A stretch of 64,000 nt of DNA from Megalopta genalis (GCF_051020955.1 NC_135030.1:60001-124000), one strand, 5' to 3'. Numbered from the stretch's first letter, positions 23,996 through 35,967 are shown. Translations and numbers: made by a program. Notes: generated by a model not told the origin, from the letters alone.

Positions 23996-24255
23996 GATTT
24001 CTACATTGGCTATACATATGCAAATGTGCAGATAACAGAATTCTGTATGTCAAAATTAGTTTTTGTGGTGACATAGAGGTTACTTTTCGTCAAAAATACA
24101 ACCGACTATTTATAATTTTATTTCGAAATTCTTATCAATATACTTTTTAGCTACTCTCTCGACACGCGTTAGCATCTCTACAGATCACAATAAAACATGT
24201 GAAAATTTAAACTAGTTGCCAGAAATTAGATAGTCAAATAACAATATTTATGATC

Positions 24256-24295
24256 CGGGTCTAATTGGACCCGAGTCCTGCCGTTCAAGTGTTAA
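24256..24295. mobile_element. Solo end of a TTAA-type element with a palindrome
   Basis: An imperfect palindrome, CGGGTCTAATTGGACCCG, is followed by AGTCCTGCCGTTCAAGTG and TTAA. This layout (palindrome, then about 20 bases, then GTG-TTAA) is that of the right end of the element at 22398. No partner end was found. Confidence 0.4.
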
Positions 24296-24354
24296 AAGAT
24301 GCCAGAACGTTTATCTTCTTTGTTGTTAATCTCAGTAAATAAAGAATAAAATGA

Positions 24355-24705
24355 AACTGCATAAATTCTTATTATGACCTGTACTTTATAAGTTTTCAAA
24401 ATTCGTACGTTAGTTATTAAAAATCGAGATTCTTCAGTTATCGTGACATTAAATACATTTCTTCGGTTTTGCGAATAATTAACAGCGAAAGATTAAAGTG
24501 ACGTATCTAAAATAGTAATTTCGAACGTTCTCATTATACTTACTATTTTAGATGCATCACTCTAACCTTTCGTTGTTAATTATTCGCAAAACCGAAGAAA
24601 TGTATTTAATGTCACGATAACTGAAGAATCTCCACATTTTTAATAACTAACATACGAATTTTTCAAACTTATAAAGTACAGATTACAATAAGAATTTATG
24701 CAGTT
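24355..24705. repeat. Long inverted repeat (arms about 165 bp)
   Basis: The left arm begins AACTGCATAAATTCTTATTA and runs to GTATCTAAAATAGTAA. The right arm is its inverse, from TTACTATTTTAGATGCATCA to TAAGAATTTATGCAGTT. The arms are about 90% identical around a loop of about 20 bases. It could fold into a long hairpin and has no coding capacity. Confidence 0.9.
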
Positions 24706-26189
24706 ATTGAACGTTATTTTATTGAACGTTTATTCGAACGTTCTCATTATACTTATAGCGACTTAAGTATAGTATAGTGATCCAGAATACTAATTCAATA
24801 AAAAAAATTTCTTTTCTGCGTATGAAACAATCATCCATTTCACCGTTGAGTGTATGTTACATATTTTTGCAATTTAAAATGACTAGACGTGTAATGAATG
24901 TGTATAGCGAAACGCGATGACGTTGCTGTAAACGAATCGGATCACCGTGGAGACCGTTATGAGAATCGTACGATGTCAATGGAAGTAGATATTGAGGCTT
25001 GATTGACATTCGAACCATCGATAAGCGAGGAACACCGCTTATATTACAGAGATGACCGCTTTCATCGGAAATCAATTGTTAGGAGTACAAGTCAACGACT
25101 TACGAGCCATGTAAGCGGCGCTGTTTGACTATGTATAGACTCGTACTAGTAATTTCGGTGCACAGTAAAGGGGAGCAATAAGGGTCTGTCTATGCGTTGT
25201 CTGTTCCTATTGCAATTGATATTGTCCAATAATTTCAGCGTTCATGGTTGACCGTGTAGAGCTCTCGACTACTCAATAGTCACATGATCAAGGAATGATG
25301 ACTCCACTCTTCATCGTATCACGCGACTGGCACTGATACCAATGAAAAGTGGTTACACTTACAATAGATCTCTCCTTATTGCCAATTTCTTCCTGATTCT
25401 TACAAGAGAAAATTAATTAAAGCTATCTATTTTGTTGGATTCAGCATGCTGAAAGGATCCTTTATTATTGAATTAAATAATAAGATAATTACAAGCAGGT
25501 GAATTTAAAGTCGAACGATACTTACGATCATGATATTGCAATTTTCTTTTTTCTTTTTGTAGTTTTTTCAAATAACATACTATTTACTAAGATCTCTATG
25601 TTATGCTTATTATAATGACAATGGACAAAATTGACAATAGACGTAATAAAGCGATACGAACAGCACAGTTCTTGAACATTGAGCCAATAATGAAACACGT
25701 ATTGATTCGGAAACAGAGCAAATTTGTTATATTTTTGGATGACAATAGTTGCAAAGGTTTTCAAAATTGTGTATGAGGAGGCAGTCAAAAGGTTGCCCTA
25801 ATGAACATGGATAAAAACTAAAGAAATCGATTGCACCCCGAAAACAATACCCAACTTGCTCTAATATTAAAATGTTATAATAATATAATAATATCTAATA
25901 ATAATAAAATTACTAATATCTAATAATATTAAATTGTAAAATTAAAATTTTGATATTATCATATAAAATAACATCAAAATTCTATAACATATTTATTATA
26001 TCGCAGTTAGTTTATACTTCTTATATTCATAATTCTGTTCATCGTATAAATGGATTCAATCAATTTCACGAAATTAAATAAGCAATGATTTTCTTCCTTT
26101 CGAACGAGATAGAGAAACGTTAGGATGAATGAAGTATGAAATTAATAGATTTCGTATTAAAATTCTAAAGTAAAGTATACAATTCATAC
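24706..26189. other. AT-rich spacer, nothing seen
   Basis: The ATTCGAACGTTCTCATTATACTTA-like centre of the preceding inverted repeat recurs at about 24733. An AT microsatellite lies at 25875-25935. No gene is supported. Confidence 0.35.
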
Positions 26190-26193
26190 TTAA

Positions 26194-26475
26194 CCCGAGA
26201 AAGATAACCTACGTCGCAGAGGCGCCTGCGAAGACTGTTGATTTTTGTTAATTTTTCATAGAGGTCTAGTGATTTAAGTTTAAAATTACTTAAAATATAA
26301 AACAATATAATATAAATGCATTTTATTTTTACAATAATGCCAAACCTTTAAAATGACTAGATTAACTTAAATAAATATCCATTGTTAGTATAAAATTGAC
26401 GCCTTAGAAAAGCATGCGCCTCTGAAGCGTATGGTTATCTTTTACGTACGTTGTCATATGGTTATCTTTCTAGGG
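26194..26475 (-). mobile_element. piggyBac-type MITE, copy 2 of 3 (282 bp)
   Basis: Same family as 16459-16740 in the opposite orientation, with TTAA at 26190-26193 and 26476-26479. It begins CCCGAGAAAGATAACCTACG and ends ATGGTTATCTTTCTAGGG. It has the same length as the other two copies. Confidence 0.93.
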
Positions 26476-26921
26476 TTAATGACCGAACATATCTCGAGGT
26501 TATAGGTAAAAAAAAAGTTCCTCCATCCCTGTTCCAGGTGAATCATCGATAGTTAATAATCGTGTATCGCTGTAGATTTCGGATTCACCTGTCTTCGTGA
26601 CACGACACGGCTATAAAAGAAGACTGAAGGTTTGATATCGAATGGTCATCGAATGTACGAAACCTTATTCTGAAGAACAGCTTTTTCGTCGCACTCGTGT
26701 CGTCATAAATAGACTGTGGATTTCTATGTAAAGTATAAATCGTGTGCGTCAATTGCAAAAAATGGAAATCAAATAGTAAGTTCTTCTTTCCTTTAGCAAT
26801 GTTAACAGATTAAAAATAATGCACCGTCATTTTCTAATTATTTCGATCATGCTATCATCTTAAATCGCGAACTACCCTATTTTGAAATACAATGCACGCA
26901 TATAATCCGCAGTTTAGTCGT
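26476..26921. other. Spacer, no gene seen
   Basis: Short moderately GC-rich part near 26530-26720 without a supported gene. Confidence 0.3.
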
Positions 26922-26925
26922 TTAA

Positions 26926-27460
26926 CCCTTAAATGCATATTGTTGCCAATTGTCTACATTCCAGTTCCACTGTAATTTTATTCAAAAACCTGAGTATGCG
27001 CGTTTCCGAACACACGTTGATAACAATAGACGATAGACCATGTGTGAAATAAAAGACTTGACATTACTTTTGGCGAGTAAGTTATATGTTTTTTGACATT
27101 TGAATGTGCTGGGTGATAACTTCCAGGTTGCAAAGGATTTTCACGGACCGAGTGCATCGAATGCAAGGTTGCTTCGTGTCGCAACAAAAATCGCAATCGC
27201 TTTGCCGCATTTCATTTATAAATAATGTGAAAATTCCTATACTAATAGATAATATAAATACGTGACCATTTGTTTACGTCTACAATAATTTTAGCAATAA
27301 ACGCATATCGTTGCCAAAAGTCTACGTACAACTTTTTTTCAAAATAAATACTCAATATTATTACCTAGATTTTTTTATTTATTTTTTACGTAACCTATGA
27401 CTACATTCCTATAAGAAACGATTTTTTAAAATTCAAAACAAAAAATCATGCATTTAAGGG
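26926..27460 (-). mobile_element. TTAA-flanked element of the CCCTTAAATGCAT family, copy 1 (535 bp)
   Basis: TTAA at 26922-26925 and 27461-27464. The ends CCCTTAAATGCAT and ATGCATTTAAGGG are perfect 13-base inverted repeats. It is the reverse complement of the copy at 57522-58056 and exactly the same length. The minus strand of 27082-27210 encodes a short Cys-rich peptide described separately. The TTAA target and that peptide suggest derivation from a piggyBac-like element. Confidence 0.88.
27082..27210 (-). pseudogene. Cys-rich tail of a piggyBac-like transposase (fossil)
   Basis: The frame reads 42 residues to a stop and includes SDCDFCCDTKQPCIRC, followed by a further Cys about 8 residues on. 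The spacing C-x2-C-x7-C-x2-C-x7-C is like the zinc-binding cross-brace domain that ends many piggyBac transposases. The matching frame in the other copy is also open. No upstream DDE catalytic part remains, so it cannot be active. Confidence 0.45.
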
Positions 27461-27464
27461 TTAA

Positions 27465-28105
27465 AGTTTGTCGATCGACGACCAACGCGACGGAACATTT
27501 CGCTTCTTAATAGAAACGAGGAATGGCAGGATCAACCAACGATTTAATTAACACGTCCATCTCGCAGCCGGCACGCGATAAAGATACAGCGGAAGATATT
27601 TCGGCGGTGCCTCGGTTTCGGTAGCTACGAAGATCAAGCAGTCAAACTATAATAAGCGTATATGCATTCCCGTAGGCGAGCGCATCTGCATTCACCGCGG
27701 AGATTCGGTGGGGCCGTAACAATTTTCATTAAACGACCTCAATAGCCAAGTTATACAGCTGAATGTGGCGTTCATCAGGGCGGAACCGTGTTATCGTGGG
27801 GTGGGCGCGGGGCACGTGTCGCAACTAGGCTAAACGGGGAGCCGCAATATTATGGCGGATTCGACTTGAATGGTGGAAGCGCCGCGCTATTTCATAAATT
27901 TCCAAGTTACTTTCGGTTTCGGAGGTTACGACGTAGTCGGCTTCGAGCTCCCGGGTTTCTACACGCTCCGCCATAACTTCGCCGCGCGGAGTTTCGCTTG
28001 TAACTATGTTATTCAAACGCCGAGCCGCGCGCCGCTCGGAACGCGCATTCCAATTAAAATGATTTTGGGACTGCTACGTCCGTCGGCAGCGCCGACTATA
28101 GCACG
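27465..28105. other. GC-rich block without a supported gene
   Basis: CpG-rich sequence with open frames of about 60-110 residues and no family signature. It ends exactly where the 125-bp array starts. Confidence 0.35.
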
Positions 28106-29472
28106 TTCATTACTTTCTTGGAAAATCTTGGGTTTCCCTGGTTTTTTATCCAGGATTCAACGTGCAAAATCTTTCGGCATTGCTGGATATTTATTGTACT
28201 TCTCATGTTAATCAATTTCAGAACTACAGTTTCATTACTTTCTTAGAAAATCTTGGGTTTCTCTAGTTTTTCATCCAGGATTCAACGTGCAAAATCTTTC
28301 GGTATTGCTGGATATTTATTGTACTTCTCATGTTAATTAATTTCAGAACTACTGTTTCATTACTTTCTTAGAAAATCTTGAGTTCTCCTGGTTTTTCATC
28401 CAGGATTCAACGTGCAGAATCTTTCGGTATTGCTGGATATTTATTGTACTCCTCATGTTAATTAATTTCAGAACTACAATTTCATTACTTTCTTAGAAAA
28501 TTTTGAGTTCTCCTGGTTTTTCATCCAGGATTCAACGTGCAGAATCTTTCGGTATTGCTGGATATTTATTGTACTTCTCATGTTAATCAATTTCAGAACT
28601 ACAGTTTCATTACTTTCTTAGAAAATCTTGGGTTTCCCTAGTTTTTCATCCAGAATTCAACGTGCAAAATCTTTCGGTATTGCTGGATATTTATTGTACT
28701 TCTCGTGTTAATCAATTTCAGAACTACAGTTTCATTACTTTCTTGGAAAATCTTGGGTTTCCCTAATTTTTCATCCAGGATTCAACGTGCAGAATCTTTC
28801 GGTATTGCTGGATATTTATTGCACTTCTCATGTTAATCAATTTCAGAACTACAGTTTCATTACTTTCTTAGAAAATCTTGGGTTCCCCTAATTTTTCATC
28901 CAGGATTCAACGTGCAAAATCTTTCGGCATTGCTGGATATTTATTGTACTTCTCGTGTTAATCAATTTCAGAACTACAGTTTCATTACTTTTTTTTTGGA
29001 AAATCTTGAGTTTCCCTGGTTTTTCATCCAGGATTCAACGTGCAGAATCTTTCGGCATTGCTGGATATTTATTGTACTTCTCGTGTTAATCAATTTCAGA
29101 ACTACAGTTTCATTACTTTCTTAGAAAATCTTGGGTTCCCCTAATTTTTCATCCAGGATTCAACGTGCAAAATCTGTCAGTATTGCTGGATATTTATTGT
29201 ACTTCTCGTGTTAATCAATTTCAGAACTACAGTTTCATTACTTTCTTAGAAAATCTTGGGTTTCCCTAGTTTTTCATCCAGAATTCAACGTGCAAAATCT
29301 TTCGGTATTGCTGGATATTTATTGCACTTCTCATGTTGATCAATTTCAGAACTACAATTTCATTACTTTCTTAGAAAATTTTGAGTTCTCCTGGTTTTTC
29401 ATCCAGGATTCAACGTGCAGAATCTTTCGGTATTGTTGGATATTTATTGCACTTCTCATGTTGATCAATTTC
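28106..29472. repeat. 125-bp tandem array, 11 units
   Basis: Units start with TTCATTACTTTCTTAGAAAA at 28106, 28231, 28356, 28481, 28606, 28731, 28856, 28981, 29109, 29234 and 29359. Ten of the eleven are exactly 125 bp; the eighth carries three extra bases in a T run. Each unit contains TTTTCATCCAGGATTCAACG, ATTGCTGGATATTTATTG and TTAATCAATTTCAGAACTAC. Because 125 is not a multiple of three, the open frames crossing units are not a repeated protein. Unit-to-unit identity is high, so the array is recent or kept uniform by unequal exchange. Confidence 0.96.
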
Positions 29473-30345
29473 TGGCTTGGGTAATTGTTTACAACGTGAC
29501 CTCATCTCAGATTTTAATGACAAACGATGAACAAAATGGCGACTTGAATGAGTTTGAAAAAGACCGCAAGAACGCGTCAAAAAGAAGGCGTTGTATTCAT
29601 GGAAGCTTGAGAGAGAGAGAGAAGAATCTCTAGTGACCCGAAGGCGGGTCGTTCGATATAATTTATCGGGATGAGCGGGAAGATCGGAAAAGACAGCGTT
29701 ACAGGGAAAAAAGCTAGTTCGAGGATATAAGACTATCGAGAAACGATTAATCCCGGGGGCAGAACCGGATGAAAAGCGATATCAGCCCTGGGGGACCACT
29801 AAGTCAGTCTAATTGCACGCTTATGCGAATCCCTTGAAATATTTATGAAGCTTCATGAGAATTTTTCATGCCGACACACCGGCCTCTTTGAAGAGCCAAC
29901 CGGAAGTTTCGGCCAGCACGATCGATCATGCCGTTATCAAAGGTATCCCGTTGCTGATTCGACGTTGGAGAGGACCGGAAAGGATCGCGCGAGTCGTTAC
30001 GAAAACAGCACCGAGCCTCATCGCAGAAAGAAATTAAAGAATCGCAGAAAGAAGAGAATCGAATGAGATATGGGATGCCCGGATGCCTGGCGAAATCGAA
30101 ACAAAATATTCGTCCTTTTCTGATCGGGTCTCTTCTGACGCTGTATGCTCGGTGTGTTGGATATTAGGAACGTCATATAACAAATCGATGCTGGGAAGAA
30201 TACCATTCACACGATAGAAAATAAAATAGTAATTTTCTATTTAATATTACGACATTTCTCTAGATCGTAATTGCTGCAAATTAATAATGGTGAAGGATAT
30301 AGGGGAAAGTTATAACGTCTATTGATTTTATGAAAAAGAGTGAAA
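29473..30345. other. Moderately GC-rich spacer, no gene seen
   Basis: Contains a short GA tract near 29610. Open frames of 60-73 residues at 29845-30066 have no recognisable domain. Confidence 0.35.
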
Positions 30346-30706
30346 TACAGAGTGTCCCAAAATTATGTTACTTCTGGGAAATGTGGGGTTTCTGAGATTA
30401 TTTGAAGTAATTTTTTCCTTAGCGAAAATGGAATCCGTGGCTTGGTTTATGAGTTATTAACGAAAAACAATAACCAATGAGAGGCGAAATAAGCTGGCGC
30501 GAGGCAGCTGAGCCAATGAGCTTCGTCTGCTCGTTGGCTCGGCCGTTTTGCGCTAGTCGAGCTTGCGTCTCATTGGTCACTGTTTTTCGTTAATAACTCG
30601 TAAACGAAGCCGCGGATCGCATTTGCGCTAAGGAAAAAGTTACTTCAAATGACCCCAGGAACCCCTTATTTCCTGATTGCGAATAACTTTTAAGACATCC
30701 TGTGTA
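30346..30706. mobile_element. Foldback element A, older subfamily
   Basis: Both ends are recognisable (TACAGAGTGTCCCAAAATTA on the left, TAAGACATCCTGTGTA on the right). The inner arms are well kept: GAGTTATTAACGAAAAACAA, then TAACCAATGAGAGGCG, against GTCTCATTGGTCACTGTTTT, then TCGTTAATAACTCG. Inner CCAATGAG and its inverse are also present. The outer parts are more diverged than in the young copies. Confidence 0.85.
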
Positions 30707-31917
30707 ACAGATTTCTATTAAATTTCATAGAAAGTAAGTGCCACGCCAGTGGTGTTTCTTGGTTTTGGTATAGTCAATTTCTATGGGCTAGTAATAGAAT
30801 AGGTTAACTTTAGTTACCTTTAGTTAACTTTAGTTAACCTATGTACTTGTTGATTTAGTGTTAGTCTCTATTTTTGATGTAATAACTTCAAAATTTCGTC
30901 TTGTTAGACATAACCTGTAAATAAGTTGCATCGGATTAAAACGATATTTCTCTGATAAGAGCGAAGAAGTCGCTTTAAATTGTGATTATCGCAAATGTAA
31001 CCACATTCAATTTTAATCTACATCAGTGAAATATCGCGATTTAAATTAAATTTCATCGAAATCACTGCCATTTGTGTATATAATATGAATTTAATTGCTG
31101 CTGCATTATTTAAGGTGTTGGAGAATTTTCATTAATGAAATATGTTTCTTTAAAAATCAGAATTTTCAATGGCGGTATACGCGCAATAAACGAATAAACT
31201 AACTTACTATATACACGCATGGACTGTTAAATAAATTGTATGTAAATTTCCCGACGATTTCATTATTTTAAATGCATCTTAACAAACGCCGTTTAAACGT
31301 AGCAATTAGCAGAACCCAATAGAAGGGTTAATTAAAACGTTGTAAATCTCATTGAGAATATTCGAATGGAAATACATTCAACGTTTACACACAATTACTG
31401 AGTTTCGCTACGTCGTTATTTCAATCTAGCTGCGACAACATTAATTTGTTTGGCATATTGCATAATCAGACGACAATTGCACTACAGTGCAGGTTTCGAA
31501 ACTGGGTTCCCCGTGTATAAAAATATTTTCGTGATTGAGGCAACCGTTGCGGAATAATGCAGCGTTTCTACCTAATCGAATCTTTCATTTGTTGTTAATT
31601 TAAGTATTCGTTGTCATCATCGTGATGCAGCTCACCTAAAATTCGCAACCCAGATCTGTCGCTCTGAACAATTCTATTATAATGTGTGCCAGAATAAAGC
31701 AAGTCTTGTTACGTTCGAGAAATCTCGTTTGTTATATCTAAATGTTTAAGTTACTTAGGATACTCGTGTGACCATTTCAATTTTAGAATGAAAATCATAG
31801 TATAATACCACTTCAGCAACAATAATTATACCAACGTGTATAATTTATTTTCTTCTTAGAATATTCAGACAATTGACTCGATATCTATCATATAGATCTA
31901 TCATATATTTATTACAT
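30707..31917. other. AT-rich spacer with a short GTTAACTTTA repeat
   Basis: At 30798-30841 there are three to four copies of AGTTAACTTT-like units. Nothing else stands out. Confidence 0.35.
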
Positions 31918-32165
31918 ATATTATATTATATTATATTATATTATATTATATTATATTATATTATATTATATTATATTATATTATATTATATTATATTATA
32001 TTATATTATATTATATTATATTATATTATATTATATTATATTATATTATATTATATTATATTATATTATATTATATTATATTATATTATATTATATTATA
32101 TTATATTGTATTGTATTGTATTGTATTATATTATATTATATTATATATATATTATTATATATTTA
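31918..32165. repeat. TTATA pentanucleotide tract
   Basis: About 190 bases of uninterrupted TTATA, then TTGTA variants and TA runs. Confidence 0.95.
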
Positions 32166-32261
32166 TTATATTACCGTGTGTGTTATCAGTTACCAATATT
32201 TTGAAATTTATCGAAACGCGAAATCCTTAAAAATCTGGATTTTAAAATAAACTGACTTAGG

Positions 32262-32290
32262 CCACTTTCAAACTGAACTGTTCATACACG
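32262..32290. repeat. Fragment of foldback element D
   Basis: TGACTTAGGCCACTTTCAAA followed by CTGAACTGTTCAT matches one end of the element at 13419. Confidence 0.45.
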
Positions 32291-32439
32291 AGCATGAGCC
32301 TTGTGAAGCTTAATTAAAAAGTGCCAACAAAAACTCTCTTCTACACGAATATTTTTCTATTTCGTGTATCGTCATTCCTGAAATTCGCATTTTACAATTA
32401 TCATCGGTATATATAAAAACGCGCAGGACAATATATTAA

Positions 32440-33190
32440 CATCGATGTCAATCGAGACCGGAAGAGCCGGGGCCGAAGAAACATTTTCCTGTTTCAATTC
32501 AAAGCTGCCGGTGAACGAAATGATTTAAAAAAGTGGACGGCCAAAGCGTCGCGGGTCTTTCATGCCTCCCGTAACGAAACAAGACGAGCTCGCCCGGAGC
32601 GAGGACACGTCGTTTCAATTTCCGAATGGACCAGAAGAAAGGAGGGACGCGAGCCGGCCGGGTGCAGGAGCAGAAACGAGACGAACGGGACAGAAAGAAA
32701 ATCGTCAGCGCGTTGCTTTAACGAAGTGTCGTCCGCGTCGGGGTCGGACGTTCATTTTGCGCGTACGTTAGCTCTTCTGCTCGGTGAAAGAGGCGTTTTC
32801 CGTGCGACGACACAACCCTGGTCGCACGTGCGCGTTGCGAAAAAGCGAGAAACCAGACGATAGATCGACACTGGTTGACGAAAAAAAAAAGAAAAGAAAA
32901 AGAAATGAAACAGCACACGGCCAACGGAGACTGATATTAACGTGAAGATACAACGATATACGAGGCGGAAGGAGACCATCCGAATCAAGTATTATACATA
33001 CATATATCAAACCACCCTTTGAACCCCTCGTGCGGAAGAAACGCTGCGTGGATAACCAAGGATAAATAACTAGTCGGTCGACGGAAAAGTATTAATCGAA
33101 ACCGAGAAGAGAAATGTTGCCCTCCGGTCGCAATCGACTACAGTAGAGCCCCGGCTAGTCGAACCGTCGATATCTACATTCTTTGTTATT
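32440..33190. other. GC-rich block with a pogo-like end
   Basis: No gene is supported; open frames of up to 80 residues are shadows. At 33141 the sequence reads CAGTAGAGCCCCGGCTAGTC, then GAACC, similar to pogo/Tigger transposon ends (CAGTAGAACC-CCG). This may be a truncated element next to the composite repeat that starts at about 33194. Confidence 0.35.
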
Positions 33191-33193
33191 TAA

Positions 33194-33293
33194 CCTTTTA
33201 GGTACGGCTGTATTCTGCGCGAGGCTATTTCTCTGGACGGCAGAGTATGATGTGTACTGTACAGAGTCTAATACTGTATATTCTGTCTGTATA
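33194..33293 (+). repeat. Shared flank of foldback element A
   Basis: CTTTTAGGTACGGCTGTATT, then CTGCGCGAGGCTATTTCT and GGACGGCAGAGTATGA. Reverse complement of 19858-19938 apart from a ~17-base difference. The last ~15 bases also precede the copy at 63557. Confidence 0.8.
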
Positions 33294-33627
33294 TACAGGG
33301 TGTCCCAAAAATGTCTCGCAATCCGAAAGTGGCGGGTTCCTCGGGTCATTCGGAGCAACTTTTTCCTTTACAAAAATTTTCTCCGAGGCACCGTTAACGA
33401 GTTATTAACGGAAAACAGTGACCAATGAGAGGCGAGCTCGGCTGGCGCGTGGCGACCGAGCCAATGAGCGGTACTGGGCTTCGCGCGCTGGTTGGCTGGG
33501 CCGCCTCGCGTCAGCCGTACTCGATTCTTACTGGTCACTGTTTTTCGTTAATAACTCATTAACGGTGCCTCGGAGAACATTTTTGTAAAGGAAGAAGTTG
33601 CTTCAAATGATCCGAGGAATCCGCCAT
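33294..33627 (+). mobile_element. Foldback element A, young subfamily, right end truncated
   Basis: The left end is TACAGGGTGTCCCAAAAATG. The arms are close to those of the copy at 63557. The right arm stops at GGAATCCGCCATATATAT, where a TA repeat replaces the last ~35 bases. Confidence 0.9.
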
Positions 33628-34319
33628 ATATATATATATTGTATTGTATTTGTATATATACAAATATATTTGTATATATTTGCTGGATATAAATCGAAAG
33701 ATTACATTGAATTCATTATTTTAATCATATTTTAATTTCCACAATATAATTTTAATATAAATAACTTTGTACTTGCTTGGAAGCAAAAGTTACTGCACAT
33801 CAATTACACCAAAACATAATAAAGATTCGTTATAATTAACGCAACACAACCAAGACAACATAAGAATAAAATTTATTTTATTTAAAAAAAAATAAATCCT
33901 AAATTATTTCTCATTCTGAGTGTACTATCATATGTGTTAGCCAGTAACATTAACTATTTTCATGTCTTTGCACGGTTATGCCGTTTAGGTGCACATGGAT
34001 AATATATTACATTAAACACACAACTTCCACTTGGACAGAGCCAACAAAGAGCGAAACTTATCCTTAGAAGTGCTGTCTTGCTTGTGCATTCTAGAATCTA
34101 GGTAGAACTTAGTTAGGAGAGTGTCTGGAGAGGACATGTGCCAGTAGGAGTGGGTCACAAAGTCAAGTGGTAACAACATCTGTTAACGTTGACAAATGGA
34201 AAGTATCGACTTTCTTACAATAGCTCTCCCTGTCGACGGAGCTCGCGTAATTGAACATCACGTACGGCATATTAATAGTATAACAACTACTAACGCAACT
34301 GTGTGTGGTGTTACGTTTA
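33628..34319. other. AT-rich spacer, nothing seen
   Basis: A short TA/GTATATA tract at 33626-33680, otherwise unremarkable. Confidence 0.35.
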
Positions 34320-34540
34320 ATTATTCTATTTATTAATCTGTTCAATATTTCTACGTATTAGGAACTCCGAATTCATTCTTCTGAAAAAATTATATTCATT
34401 CATTTCTATATCAATTAGACTATTTTTCAAATGAAATATATTCAATTGATATAGAAAGAAATGAATATAATTTTTTCAGAAGAATGAATTTGGAGTGCCT
34501 AATATGTAGAAATATTGAACAGATTAATAAATAGAATTAT
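34320..34540. repeat. Long inverted repeat (arms about 95 bp)
   Basis: The left arm includes TTAATCTGTTCAATATTTCT, then ACGTATTAGGAACTCCGAAT. The right arm is the inverse: ATTTGGAGTGCCTAATATGT, then AGAAATATTGAACAGATTAA. The loop contains a smaller inverted pair around CAATTGATATAG. Confidence 0.9.
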
Positions 34541-35110
34541 AACTAAATTTGTTGTACTGAAATACAAAGTACTTGAAATACATTTTGTTGTATAACATAC
34601 TTATTTAATAGTGAAATAAATAATAATTTATTTTTTTTCATATGTGCCTGTGATATTTCCAACGGAATAATTAATAACATTCAAAAAGGTATATTATCTC
34701 CACAAAATTTAATTTATGAAGAAACTTGGAGGAAAAGGTAGTAAAATGAATATAGTAAACAGTAGAACTAATTATACTTCTCTCGTCTGATTGCCTCCAA
34801 CCAATTTCCACTTATAAATATAATAATAATATTTATAAATTATATTTATATTGCACACTAGAAATAATTACTTATAATTATTATAATTATTTAATGCAAT
34901 GAAGCCTAAAAAGATGTCTAGCAAATACTATACAATACTCCTCGAGCTTGCCATATTTTGTGTACAACCAGCAACGTTTTAATAATATTACATTTTACGC
35001 CGAATATTAAATAACAAAAAGTACGACGCGTCTCAAAATTTGTTACATTCTGTATCAAAGTTTTCAAAAGATGCTCTCGAAGGTGTCGTCGGAAATTACC
35101 TACACGATGC
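34541..35110. other. AT-rich spacer, nothing seen
   Basis: No gene or clear mobile element. Confidence 0.35.
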
Positions 35111-35770
35111 ACTGGAATTAAAGCAGCGCACGAAGTTTAGACGCGCGAAACAAAAGGCATTGATCGTGACCGAGCAGAACGGAGAGCCGTGTAAAAAATT
35201 CTAGAAAAATTTCCATTTTTTCCCTCGAACCACAGAACGCATGGCCGTGGACGGCGAACTCCGCCGAGTGAGAATAATGCTCGGGGCAACGAATTTATTG
35301 CGGGAACGTTCGGCGAACGATCCGCGGCTGGTATCAACGCGCATTCATTGATATCCACGTGCCCGCTTCTGTTCCTAAGTTTCTCCAACCAGCCGTGAGA
35401 CATGTAAACATCGCGACGGAGAATCATATGCGTGCAAAGTAGACGTCGGCCGGTCTCTTTGCGGGTATATATCCGGATGCGTGGAGGTGCATGTATATGG
35501 TAATACGCCAGGATGTGGACCTTTGCAGTGTTAACGATTCCGCATTCGGTATTAATCTGAATTTCAAATTTCCGTGCTACGGCACCTTCGCGCACGGAAT
35601 CGCTGACGAGGGAGAGGACGGTACGAGCCGAGGGTGTCCTTTTGTCACAGGAACTGGTGAAAATGTTAAAATCTTTCTTCCTGCAATCGGAACTCTGTTA
35701 TCACGTGTACGTAATCACCGGGTTTTGCTGGACTAAACGTGAACACGATTCGGCTGCTTCGACGATGTTC
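35111..35770. other. GC-rich block without a supported gene
   Basis: A 152-residue minus-strand frame (35137-35595) is the longest here. It has no signal peptide, domain or conserved motif that can be named, and overlaps a plus-strand frame, so it is not called. Confidence 0.3.
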
Positions 35771-35903
35771 TATGAAATTTGGCGAATAAATGTTCCGTAT
35801 CGTTTTTACAAATCAGAAAATGGGTATGGATATTGTTTAGATTAGATGGGGAAGGTATTTTAACGCTATGCCGTCCGCAGATCTTAAATATGATTCTTTT
35901 GTT

Positions 35904-35907
<4 letters not shown>

Positions 35908-35964
<57 letters not shown>
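35908..35964. repeat. TA dinucleotide tract
   Basis: About 28 TA units without interruption. Confidence 0.95.

Positions 35965-35967
<3 letters not shown>

Noticed and set aside
26978..27196. 72-residue frame conserved in the two 535-bp elements
   Set aside because: It overlaps the Cys-rich frame in another phase; the Cys-rich frame explains the region better.
27546..27580. TTAACACGTCCATCTCGCAG as another TTAA element end
   Set aside because: No matching inverted end was found within about 1 kb on either side.
28106..29472. CRISPR-like array
   Set aside because: Units are tandem without unique spacers, and the sequence is eukaryotic.
28912..29633. Repeated frames (MQNLS...) suggesting a repeat protein
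   Set aside because: The tandem unit is 125 bp, not a multiple of three, so no frame continues with the same residues through all units.
31873..32250. 125-residue Tyr/Ile frame
   Set aside because: It translates the TTATA tract; period five gives a regular peptide by chance.
35137..35595. 152-residue minus-strand frame
   Set aside because: No recognisable motif, and overlapped by other frames in a GC-rich block; kept only as a remark.
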